Source: Promerops cafer (taxonomy: Eukaryota; Chordata; Aves; Passeriformes; Nectariniidae). From it: 64,000 nt of DNA. Shown here piece by piece: positions 1 to 9,300 of the stretch. The stretch is from the NCBI GenBank assembly GCA_013398275.1, contig VZSE01006121.1, positions 876,245-940,244 of the forward strand, given 5' to 3'. The translations under genes and the position numbers were made by a program. Every line of letters begins with the position of its first letter. Position 1 is the stretch's first letter. The notes beneath the pieces were generated by a model. That model saw nothing but the letters and a program-made list of their open reading frames with translations, had not been told where the DNA came from and did not search any database.

Positions 1-2157
1 TGATATACTTGTTGTGGTAGTGAATTTAAGAGTGATTGTTTTGACTTGGGTACATTAATTCATTGTAAAGGTAATGTGTGGAATGGTTTGCTCTGAAATT
101 CCACAAAAGCAGAAGTGTAAACCAGATTAGGGTTGTGGGGAAAGGTGTGTTTGGCACTTGGGCCATGTGAGAGATAAGGGTTGCTCCTGGTTACCTGCAG
201 CCCCCAGAATGAGAGGCCCTTATGTGAAGGGATAGGAAGTGGGGAGCTGTGCCTGGAGACACAGGGGCACAGAGGAGACAGAGATGGCACTGCAGCTTAT
301 TTCAAGTGAGCCCAGATGAAAAAGCCTCTTGATGGAGCACTAGGAACCCACCCACTTGGGCACAGTAAGTGCAGACCCAGGAGATCTTGCCAAGGCAGAT
401 CTAAACCATGAGATCAGCCCCCTCAATTCATCCGATCATTCCCCGCCCCATCTGTTTGAAAGTCTCTCACGAATGTAAAAGACGTGTTTTAAAAGTATTT
501 TTCAGCTCTGTTCCCAAAACATTTTGGAGATTTTTTTTCTTTTTTTTAGTGCTTGCTATTGTGCTTGTGTTACAGAGCCTGTCAACCCCTGCAGCATCCA
601 GCTGTGCTGGCTGTAACCATAATTCACACAAACTGCCAAGTGCCGTTCTGCTTAATATGACAGATCCTTCCGTGATAGCTGTGCTACAGCCAGCCCTGCT
701 GAATGTGTTGGGAAGGATGGTGCCCATGTGAGTAAGATTTATGTTTGTTAGGGCTGTGGTGAGTGAGCCTGCAAGCGCTGCCTTCCCCTTTTCAAAAACT
801 CAGAAGATTTATCTCCCCAACACATCCTGAGTCTGTTTCTCTCTTTTTTTAAACAGCTATCCCCAGAAAACTTCCATGGCTTGGTTTTTCCACCTGCCCT
901 CTCCCTTGACTGGGGTTTCTCCTTATCTCTCCCCCAAGATGTCATCTCCTCTTGCAATTCTTGTGGTGTTGCTCTTCCTGCTGCTCAGCTGGATGTGCAG
1001 ACAGCTATAAAATGGAGTTTACAAGAAGCATGATCTATTGGTGCTGTGCCATGGCACCACAGAGATTCTTGTACATTCCTCCTTACAACTGTCTGCATGC
1101 AGAACTGCATGTTGGCAAGAGAAAAGGACTGCAACTTCCCTGGGGGGAGCTTACAGAAATGAGAATACAGTTGGAAAAGTAGTTGGAAGAAATAGTGTTG
1201 GATAAATGCTCTGCCATTGCTGGACAATCAGAGCCTGATTGCAATGAAAGAATGGATGTGAAACATTCCTGGGAAAGGGGATATATTCAATTGTACAGTC
1301 ATCTCTAGGTTACCTGTTGGTGGTAGGGTATGATCCTCTTTGTTAATTAAGGATTCAGCTTCTTGCATATGCTTGCATATATGCTCCACAGAAAGACTTA
1401 ACATGGGGAAGGACTGTATGCAGTCGGGTATGAGTGTATTTAAAGGTATTGTTTTGACCCAAAGAAAGGAAATGTACTTGAGAACACAGCTAGGGGTTGT
1501 TAAGTATTCAAACGAGGTCCAGTTCCCTGTTATATTCAGACAAGTTTGTAGGATGAATTCTTCAGTTGTTTCAGTGATCTAAGAACATAAATCTCACAGC
1601 CAGGACGTGGGATTTTTTGCTATTGTGAATATATAATAAATCACTGCTCAGTATGACCACGGCTGATGTATCTGTTCCTTAAATAACAAATTCAGCAACC
1701 ATGAAAGCCATCTGTTTTGCAGGTGTACAGTCTAGTCTTAAGGAGTAATTTTGGAGAGTTTTTCAGCTTCTGCTGCTGCCATGTAGCAGAGATGAGTTTC
1801 TAGCTCCATATTTTATTGTTCTCTTTACTATTCTTACTCTGTCTGCCTTTGGGAAGGGTTAAGGATGCTGGCCCAGGAAGGCAGGCAGGCTGCTGGCCAC
1901 TAGCACTGCTGGTTAACCAGGAGCACACAAGAAAGTGACTGCTGGGCAGGAGACAGTGGAATCCTGGGAGAGACTCAAGGGCACGGACTCTGTGGATTTG
2001 AGAGCCTGTCTTGAGTGAGTATTCCCTCATTAGCCTGAACTGATCTTTTAGTTGCTGGAGTAGACAATAAAGACTAAGAGCTTGTCCTTCTAGCTCTGAT
2101 GACCAAAGAAAACTGACATACTGATGGAGGACACAAGTTGCTTGTTTCTTTTACTGA

Positions 2158-2180
2158 TTTGTTTGTTTGTTTGTTTGTTT
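2158..2180. repeat. (TTTG)n microsatellite
   Basis: Five to six tandem copies of TTTG, read directly from the sequence. It lies in non-coding upstream DNA. Confidence 0.9.
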
Positions 2181-4734
2181 TCTCTTATTGGATCCAGGCA
2201 GGCCACAATGTCATATAGGGAGTTGTGGCATTGGGAACCAATTCAGGAATCTGAAGGGTCCTGAGGCTGTGGTCACTTTTGGGCTAAGCCTGGCTGAGGC
2301 TGACTAGCTAAGAAAAGGATCCAAAACTCCTAGGAAGCAGAGGGACAACAGGCACTTGTAGGGTGTAAGAATTGGGTATACCACTCCAACTAAAAGGACC
2401 AATTGTCATCCTTGGTTTAGTAAATCACAACTGAAAAGGCTGCATGCTAAATAAATGCAAGTTGGCTTAAAAATATTTAGGAAGAGAGAAGGGAAAATTC
2501 TCCAAGAGGGGAACAGCTAATTCTGTATGGTCACAGCTGGCTGCACAGCACTGTGTATCCAGACAGATAATACTGCTTGTGAAGCACAGGGTAATTATAG
2601 GGGAGTGGGTGGGGACGACAGTGCTTTGTTCCTCCCTTCCCCACAAATTTTTGGTCAACTCAAGGCGAGGCCAGGCAGTAGGAGCTGTTGGAGGCTGCTT
2701 TGGCGATTTTTTCCCCTCCTGCTGCTCCTCCTTCCTGCTGGGCTCTGTGGCTGGCAGAGCTGGAGCAGCTGGGTGATTCAGTGCAGCCTCCTGCATCCCG
2801 TAGGTGCTGCATGCCCTGGGCTGTGTAGGGCTCCAGGCTCAAGCACTGCAAAGACATGGGTTAGGGGTGAGCATTAGACACTGGGGAAGGCAGGACTGGG
2901 AGGGAGAGCAGCAGCATCTGAAGGCCTGTGCCCAGTCATTAAAGTTGAGTGGCAGAGATCTGCTCACCTTCACTCTGCATCTGCTGTGGAAGCAGGTGCT
3001 GCTCCTGGGCAATCTGGGGAGAGCCTACCAAAAACAAAGTAGAGAAAGTATAATGCTGAGGGAAACTTGAGAAGCATTGGACAGATGGACAGCAAAGAAG
3101 GTAGTCAAAGTGGAAAGAAGGTACAGTGGAGAAGGGGGTACATTTTTCTCCTAGAAATAGTGTGTCTATCCTGCTGATCACTGAGCAGTGCTGAGTGTGA
3201 TGTGTAAACTACAGCTGCAAAAGCTGTTCTGACATGAGTTATGATGATGAAGCTTGTACGTACATGAAGTATCTGAGCTTTAGACTTGAATGTCTTTAGT
3301 GCTAGGGTTGAAAATGTTGCTGACTTAGACTGCCTTGAAGGCTCTGATTTCCAAGTGGTACAGACAACTGTCTGTGTTCTGCAATTGCAATTACACAACG
3401 GCAGCAGCCGGACAGCCTGCCAGGACATCAGGACAGCCTGCTCTCAGCTGCTTTGGGGCTTTTCAGGACATCAGGAAAGTGGTGCAGAAAACAAACTTGT
3501 TGTACTTCTGTACATTCCAGGAGCTGGAGATGAGCTGTCTCAGGACAAATTTTACTCTTGTGTCACCTGAAAACACCCTGTTCCAGGATACCTGATGCTT
3601 ATACACAAACAAGCAGATGTATCCTTGTGGGGTGTAATGCTGATACCCACTTGTGGCTAAAGCAGCAGCATATGGTCCTTGTTTCCTCTTCTAGAATATC
3701 CTGGGATGGAGAGACGTACTCTGTCACAGCTTGCACGTGTCAGTAGTTAGTGTTGTAGAGTCCATTCAGCTGTTTGTGTGCTGGCACATTTTCCACAGTT
3801 CCTCCTCCTCCTTCTCCCCACTGCCTCCTTCACTGGCCTAGAGACCAGCAGGATTGCCTAACTTTTTAGAAGGCCAGAAGACACGATTGGAACATACTGC
3901 TGACTTGGGGGGAGCAGCAATTTAAACCACACAGAGTAATCTCTTACCAAGACTGCTGCCTGTGCTCACAGGACTGCAGTCATGCTCGGTCTGCCTTTGC
4001 TGGACACTGATATTTGTTGTTCATGCAGATGTTAGTCCATCATTCCTTCTGCATAATTCTGCCTGCCTGTGTCTTGAGTACTGAAGTATTATCAGAATTG
4101 GATTTTGGTGACAAATTTTTGCTCTGGGCCTTTGCATGCATTTTTGTGCAACTGGACAGGAGTGAACTGTCCCAGTGCTCATGCATAAACTCTTACAATG
4201 TGCAGTGGGAATTGGTCAAGGTCTGTGTGAAATGGATGGACTCTGCTGATACATCAAGGGAAGTGGTTTTGCTTATGGAAATCTGGGGGGAGATAGCAGA
4301 TATGGGGAATAGTGGGGCTTATCTGGGGGGCAGTGTGTTGTTCAGTCTTTTGTCAAAAACATGCAGGATCCAACGTAATTTCTCTGTGAGAAGGATGAGG
4401 ATATGGCTGAATAGTGTATTTTCAATCCTTTTAAATTTTGACACTTATGTTTTGTTCTCTAAATACTTTGATCTTCCCCAGCACCCACTTGTCTGTAGAT
4501 GAAGCTGATAACAATAATTCCAAGCTCTTTCCTAGCACTCTTTCTTATTCTACAGTCCTGAATGAAATTCAGCCTTATTCTCCATAAATAACCTTTCTCA
4601 TTCCCCCAGCTGTCTCCTAGTGCTACTTCTCTTCTGACCTCTCCCTTACTGACTCTGTACTGACCTTGCACTTCCCCCACAGCCCTAATCTGCCAGTATC
4701 TACACTCCTAGGCTTCCTCTGCTATTTTGCATGA

Positions 4735-4751
4735 TTTTTTTTTTTTTTTTT
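4735..4751. repeat. Poly(T) tract, T17
   Basis: Uninterrupted run of 17 T. It could be the tail of an old minus-strand retroposon, but no element body was recognised next to it. Confidence 0.85.
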
Positions 4752-7284
4752 AATAAGAAGGCCCACCATTTCCTGAGCTGCACTTCAGTATTAAGTGTGA
4801 AAAAGGCCCTTTATCCACACACTTCATACAGTGCAGTGGCAAATTACTACCATGGACAACCAATTTTGATACTTTTACCCCTTTTGTCTGATTCTAGGCT
4901 CTGGGTAAATCTATACTTTCAACTGCATTTTTCTATTGGCAATAAAACCCAGCACCAGAGTTTCCAAATTGTAGAGAAACAAGACAATTCCAGTGCCAGT
5001 ATCTTGTTCAAAGAGCAATTTTTTGTCTTTAGTTGATTTTTTTATCAGTGTGACAATAATTCCAGTGATTTTTCAATGGTTTTTATTAAACTACTAAGGG
5101 ATTATTCAGTCTCATCTCATTCTCCCATTCAAGGCAGTGTGAGTTCTCATCTGAAAATCTTGCAAATGGATTTGTTTTGGTTTGGTTTTTTTAATTAAGT
5201 TAGGCTGCAGAAATCATCAGTAATAACCTGCCAATGGACAGTTGTGGAAAAACTTCTTAAAAGAGCAAAGTGGTCATGCACATCATATCTGCGTGTACAT
5301 TTTCTTGTTTTGTCATGCTGTTACCAAACAAAGCATTCTCCCCTCCCCCCAGTACTTGCCTGTCATTTACATAAATTTTTGTATTAGTTGAGTGGGAATT
5401 TGTTTGCATTCAAAGTGGAAAGCAGATATTTTTCCAATACTGATTTTTTTAAAATGACACCATGAACTGTACTTTTTATCTCTATGTACCTGCAAACCAG
5501 ACCCATTTATTTTACAAAGTAGAAAGCTTAACTCTAGGTGTCAGCACTGCAAACTGAATGCGCAGCTCTGAAAATGAAGTTTTGCTGTCTCTGACTCCTC
5601 CAGTGCCACCAGAAATAACGTGCAATAGCAGTTTTGCTGACAGATCCATTAGGGCTGAGGAAGGGAGCCTGCACTTACGCTTAATGGCATAACTAGGAAT
5701 TGTAGCATTCTCTTCTTCCAGTCTTTTTCTAGCTGCACACAAGTGTGCTCTTATTAATGGCATCTAGTAAATAAAGGAAAGAATGAGATTCATCTCCAAA
5801 CAGTGCCCACTGTTTCAAATGGGTATGTTAAGTTTTTCCCTTAGTTTATTGTTAAATGCTTATATTAAGTGGGTGTCCACAGTGATGAGAGGGCACAGGA
5901 AGCTGACTTCTTTTTATGGTTCTAACAGTCTGTATAGATCAGCTAAATTAATGGGGTGGATGAAGTTTATGTGACTATTGCTTATACTCGAAACTGCACA
6001 GTAGCAGAAACATCGGGGAAGGAAAGACTTGATTTTCCAGCCTTTAATGTTAGCAATTATGAGAAGTAAATAAAAGCATTTCTGCATTGCAAGTACTGTG
6101 GTTATCCTGAAAAACCACATTTCTCAAAAGCACTGACTTTTGGCTTTGCATCTCTCAATTTTACAAGGTGCTCTCATCTGGATCAAGTGATGCTGTTACA
6201 TATATGAGTGAAAAGCTGCTTCTTGCCATTCTTGTCGTCCATAGTCATCACTCATCTGCATGTTTTGCTTTTAATTATGACTTGATGGCATTTGTCACGT
6301 AGCTAAGTTACTGTTAAAAGTGTGGCTGTCCTGGATGCACACGCCTGTGCTCCTGCTGAATTGGATTCTTCTGAAACACAAAGATTCTGCCAGGGGACCA
6401 CAGAAGCGTTCATGGTACAAAACTGGAGTAGTTTAAACAGGTTCCTCGTGTAACACATTATTTGTCCCCGTTCAGATGCTGGAGCTTATTGATAAAAGTC
6501 ATGTCTCTGATATTTGGTTTTCACCTTGTTCCTAAATTGGCTGGGCCTTCCCTAAACTGCTGTTGCCTCTGAGCTGTTCCTCAGCTAGTGAAAACAGGCA
6601 GGTGCTTCTTGGAGAAGCACCTCTGTTAGTCATTGAGAATAAAGGTAGCAGTAGCTGTGAATGACACAGTGAAAAAGGTGAAAGGCATGGGAAGATGCCA
6701 TCGGGCTGTGCCTGGTCTGTGGTAGAGTATGGTGTTGTATGTCTCTCCTTGAACCTGGGCTGCACTTGAGCTGGTACTTCTGGAATACAAATTGTCTGTG
6801 GCAGTAACTTGTCTTGCCCTGGGCATGGTGTCTAAAGGGCTTTAAATACAGCGTGTTCTCTCTTAAAGTACATACAGACACCTAGTCTCCCAGCACATCT
6901 ATAGGATAAGGAAGCATAGTTACTTTCATATGATATAGAAACAGAAAAGGTTTATTTTACATACATATTCCAGGAAAAGTCTGCCTGCAGTTGATTTCCC
7001 AAGCCCCGAGGCCTGGCTCCACCCATAGCACCATCTTCCCTTTTCACAGGCTTTGCTTTCAAAAATATTTTCAAAGAAATTGGCATGGGCAGAGTCGAAA
7101 AGGAAAACGATGGGAAGCAACAACCGAGTCCATTGTCCGGCTTCTGAAGAAGGGCACCAGGTGTCTCACGGGGCAGCCGCTTTCCGGCTCCCCGAGGCGG
7201 CGTCCCGGGGTTACCCCGAGCCCCGAGCGGGTGCGGGTGTGAGCGGCGGTGCGGGGCCGCGGGCTCGGGCGGGGCTGGCGCGGC

Positions 7285-7289
7285 ATTGG
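7285..7289 (-). promoter_or_regulatory. Inverted CCAAT box (NF-Y type)
   Basis: ATTGG on the + strand, immediately downstream of a GC box at 7267-7275, with a second ATTGG at 7352-7356. The arrangement of GC box plus inverted CCAAT inside a CpG island is typical of NF-Y/Sp1 promoters. Function is inferred. Confidence 0.45.
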
Positions 7290-7375
7290 CCGCGGCCGCT
7301 GATCTGCATTGACGCCAGCGCGGGCCGGAGGTCAGCGCCGCCGGGCGCTGCATTGGCTCGGCCGGGAGCCGGGCC

Positions 7376-7768
7376 NNNNNNNNNNNNNNNNNNNNNNNNN
7401 NNNNNNNNNNNNNNNNNNNNNNNNNNNNNNNNNNNNNNNNNNNNNNNNNNNNNNNNNNNNNNNNNNNNNNNNNNNNNNNNNNNNNNNNNNNNNNNNNNNN
7501 NNNNNNNNNNNNNNNNNNNNNNNNNNNNNNNNNNNNNNNNNNNNNNNNNNNNNNNNNNNNNNNNNNNNNNNNNNNNNNNNNNNNNNNNNNNNNNNNNNNN
7601 NNNNNNNNNNNNNNNNNNNNNNNNNNNNNNNNNNNNNNNNNNNNNNNNNNNNNNNNNNNNNNNNNNNNNNNNNNNNNNNNNNNNNNNNNNNNNNNNNNNN
7701 NNNNNNNNNNNNNNNNNNNNNNNNNNNNNNNNNNNNNNNNNNNNNNNNNNNNNNNNNNNNNNNNNNNN
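7376..7768. other. Assembly gap (393 N)
   Basis: Run of N in the most GC-rich part of the promoter island. Long reading frames drawn across it are artefacts. The true length and sequence are unknown, and the transcription start or a 5' non-coding exon could be hidden here. Confidence 0.99.
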
Positions 7769-8040
7769 CGCGGGACGTGCCCAGCGCGGCGTGAGGAGCG
7801 CAGCCGGCTCCCCGGGGCGGCCGGGCGGCTTTCGCTCTTCGCTGTTATTTTTTAAAAAATCGTTGATTTTTTTTTTTTGGCCCCAAAGCACATCCCAACG
7901 CGCACCCCCGGCACAGCGCAGCGCCGAGTGGGACCGCGAGGAGTGAGCGCTGCTCGGCGGGAGCGCGGACGCGGAGGTGGGGAGCGGCCCCCGGCCCGGT
8001 CCCGGGTTAATCGGTAACGCGGAGCAAGCCCGGGTGGAAA

Positions 8041-8097
8041 ATGCGCTGTGCTCCCGGCTCAGGGGGGGAGATGGTGCCGTGCCCCCGGCCGCTCTGA
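8041..8097 (+). other. Upstream ORF 1 in the PDE8B leader (18 codons plus stop)
   Basis: ATG at 8041, in context AAA-ATG-C, ends at TGA 8095-8097. It is relevant only if the transcript begins upstream. Its product resembles nothing I know; its significance would be translational control. Confidence 0.35.
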
Positions 8098-8185
8098 GCG
8101 CCGAGCCAACGCCGCCGGGGTGTGTGTGGTTTGGGGCTTGGGGGGTTTTTGGTATTTTTGCTTTTGCCTTTTTTCCCCCCTCCTC

Positions 8186-8210
8186 TTTTTTTTTTTTTTT
8201 TTTTTTTTTT
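8186..8210. repeat. Poly(T) tract, T25
   Basis: Twenty-five consecutive T preceded by a C/T-rich stretch from 8162. If transcribed it gives a long U-tract in the leader. It could also act as a polypyrimidine tract before an AG at 8221-8222, but no paired donor is convincing. Confidence 0.9.
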
Positions 8211-8424
8211 CGCCTGTACGAGAAGGAAAGAAAATCTTACCAAGATTCTCAGATGGCTTAGACAAATTAGTAATAATCTGTGAAAATACGAAGTCGACTG
8301 GTTCTTGATTTCCCCCCTTCCCTCCCCTCCAGCTCCCCAGCCCACTGCTGAGATTGAGCTAAAAGGACCTGTTTCCTGGAGGACGAGGAGAACAGACACG
8401 TTTCTGGTGGTGTAGAAGGGACCG

Positions 8425-8478
8425 ATGGCAATGCTTCAGAGTGTAGCGGAGACGCAGGAGAGAGATTCAACCTGTTAA
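8425..8478 (+). other. Upstream ORF 3 in the PDE8B leader (17 codons plus stop)
   Basis: ATG at 8425 (with a second in-frame ATG at 8431) runs to TAA at 8476-8478. The frame is the same as the main ATG at 8596, 171 bases downstream. It has G at +4 but C at -3, so it is a moderate start. It supplies the in-frame stop that fixes the main start codon and could lower translation of PDE8B. A minimal Met-Ala-stop frame also occurs at 8253-8261. Confidence 0.45.
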
Positions 8479-8523
8479 CAAAAAAAAATTAAGCAGGGGG
8501 AAAATATCAACGGGAAGGAAAGA

Positions 8524-8560
8524 TATATATACATATATATATATATACACGTATATATAT
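8524..8560. repeat. (AT)n microsatellite in the leader
   Basis: Nearly pure TA dinucleotide run with ACA and CACG interruptions, ending about 35 bases before the PDE8B ATG. It is likely to be length-polymorphic. Confidence 0.9.
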
Positions 8561-8595
8561 ACAATTTAGAAGTATTCCCCAGGTGGCCACAAAGC

Positions 8596-8856
8596 ATGGG
8601 CTGTGTTCCAAGCACCAACCTCTCTGACAGCAGAGTGATCTGTCACAGTAGCAATGAGTCTGAGGAGTACAGTTTCCCTCACCAGACCAACACAACCATG
8701 TCTCAACAGCAGCAAGGCAACCCCGTCCCAGGATTATTCATTAAATGCTACAACACATCCACTTATGAGGCGAGGACTAATTCCTCTAAGAAAGACAAGA
8801 GGGAGAACAGCCAGAGCATGGAGGCAGAGGCCCAGACCGGCAGATCCAATGTTAAG
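8596..8856 (+). CDS. PDE8B: PDE8B first coding exon (high-affinity cAMP phosphodiesterase 8B), partial
   Basis: The exon encodes the N-terminal 87 residues of an IBMX-insensitive phosphodiesterase that hydrolyses cAMP to AMP. The rest of the protein (response-regulator-like REC region, PAS domain, HD-type catalytic domain) is encoded beyond the window. Seen here: MGC at residues 1-3, fitting N-myristoylation at Gly2 and palmitoylation at Cys3; a Ser/Glu-rich acidic segment at 18-25; PGLF at 45-48; EAEAQT at 76-81; and Lys87 just before the donor. Known PDE8B N-termini share MGC-PS, a PGLF-like motif and an EAE-QT...VK ending at this splice site. PDE8A shares only the first few residues. The exon is shorter than the human one, which as I recall has a GC-rich Arg/Ala/Ser insert between the PGLF and EAE motifs. 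Start choice: A at -3 and G at +4, with an in-frame upstream TAA at 8476. Reading through the donor adds only 20 unconserved residues before a stop. Confidence 0.85.
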
Positions 8857-8862
8857 GTAAAA
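8857..8862 (+). other. PDE8B: Splice donor of PDE8B coding exon 1 (phase 0)
   Basis: AAG|GTAAAA: the exon ends after a complete Lys codon, followed by GT with A at +3 and +4. It matches the MAG|GTRAGT consensus except at +5 and +6, so it is moderate in strength. The position agrees with the end of homology to known PDE8B exon 1. Confidence 0.8.
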
Positions 8863-9064
8863 AGGGTGCTAAACACGAGCACTGTTTCTCTCAGAACAGG
8901 AGTTGGCTGTAGCGGCTGAGCCCAGGGAGCTGCCGTTGTGCGGGAGCTTTTCCTGGCTTGGGCTTTACTTTCTTTTATAAACTAATCAGTGTCTTGGCGA
9001 CTTTGTAGAGGTACCCAAGCCTCTTTCTCCGTTCCACAAAATGAGTTTTCCTAATTCTGGGAAG

Positions 9065-9300
9065 GAGAGCGGGGTTAATTGTCCTCATCGATCGTTCGAA
9101 CCGGGGGCACGGGTCTTGCTTCTGAGCCCGGGGGTCCCTCCGCCCGCGGTGGGGCTGCGCCGTGCAGGGGGGATGCGCTGACCCCCGTGTTCGTGCGGGG
9201 CGTCCCGCGAGGCTCTTTGTGCTTGTCCTTTGGAAGCAGGGGCAGATCGCGGTCTGCAGCGATCTGCGAGCTGGGCTGATCGCTTTGCGTACCTCTTCCA
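9065..9300. promoter_or_regulatory. CpG-rich intron-1 shore, possible promoter-proximal element
   Basis: A second CpG-dense block begins about 200 bases into the intron (for example CGATCGTTCGAACCGG near 9088-9103 and many CpG between 9128 and 9270). AT-rich DNA separates it from exon 1. It contains a perfect 9-bp inverted repeat, GCAGATCGC (9242-9250) and GCGATCTGC (9259-9267). It may be a downstream part of the promoter or an enhancer. No coding sequence is supported. Confidence 0.45.

Larger units (their letters stand above)
1..7100. other. Upstream intergenic region, no gene seen
   Basis: This is 5' flanking DNA of the PDE8B promoter. The open frames here are short, overlap on both strands, and show no recognisable domain, signal peptide or splice context; the longest is 162 codons at 4014-4502 (+). 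A (TTTG)n run lies at 2158-2180 and a T17 run at 4735-4751. By human gene order the next gene upstream would be ZBED3, but I see no BED zinc-finger coding sequence. Distal regulatory elements could be present but cannot be identified by eye. Confidence 0.6.
7130..8110 (+). promoter_or_regulatory. PDE8B: CpG-island promoter region of PDE8B
   Basis: Base composition changes abruptly from AT-rich to very GC- and CpG-rich at about 7130 and falls again after about 8110. Visible promoter-type sites are a GC box (GGGCGGGGC, 7267-7275), two inverted CCAAT boxes (ATTGG at 7285-7289 and 7352-7356) and a NotI-type GCGGCCGC at 7291-7298. There is no clear TATA box, as is usual for CpG-island promoters. 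The island sits immediately upstream of the first coding exon, so it is very probably the main PDE8B promoter. The transcription start cannot be placed because part of the island is missing in the assembly gap at 7376-7768. Confidence 0.75.
7769..8595 (+). other. PDE8B: Probable 5' leader of PDE8B exon 1
   Basis: This stretch lies between the CpG-island gap and the initiator ATG. It would be 5' untranslated sequence if transcription starts in the island; a start nearer the ATG or a leader intron is also possible. It contains a T25 run (8186-8210), an (AT)n stretch (8524-8560) and three short upstream reading frames (8041-8097, 8253-8261, 8425-8478). The last ends at a TAA in the same frame as the main CDS, which argues against an N-terminal extension from further upstream. 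Confidence 0.5.

Noticed and set aside
4014..4502. 162-codon plus-strand frame upstream of PDE8B
   Set aside because: No domain, no splice or promoter context, and unremarkable composition. Frames of this size are expected by chance in 64 kb.
7053..7946. Long open frames across the CpG island on both strands
   Set aside because: They run through 393 N and GC-rich, stop-poor DNA, and have no recognisable domain. The real PDE8B start lies downstream at 8596.
8857..8919. Continuation of the PDE8B frame past residue 87 to a stop at 8919
   Set aside because: Homology ends exactly at the AAG|GTAAAA donor. The 20 extra residues look like intron read-through, although an intron-retained short protein cannot be excluded.
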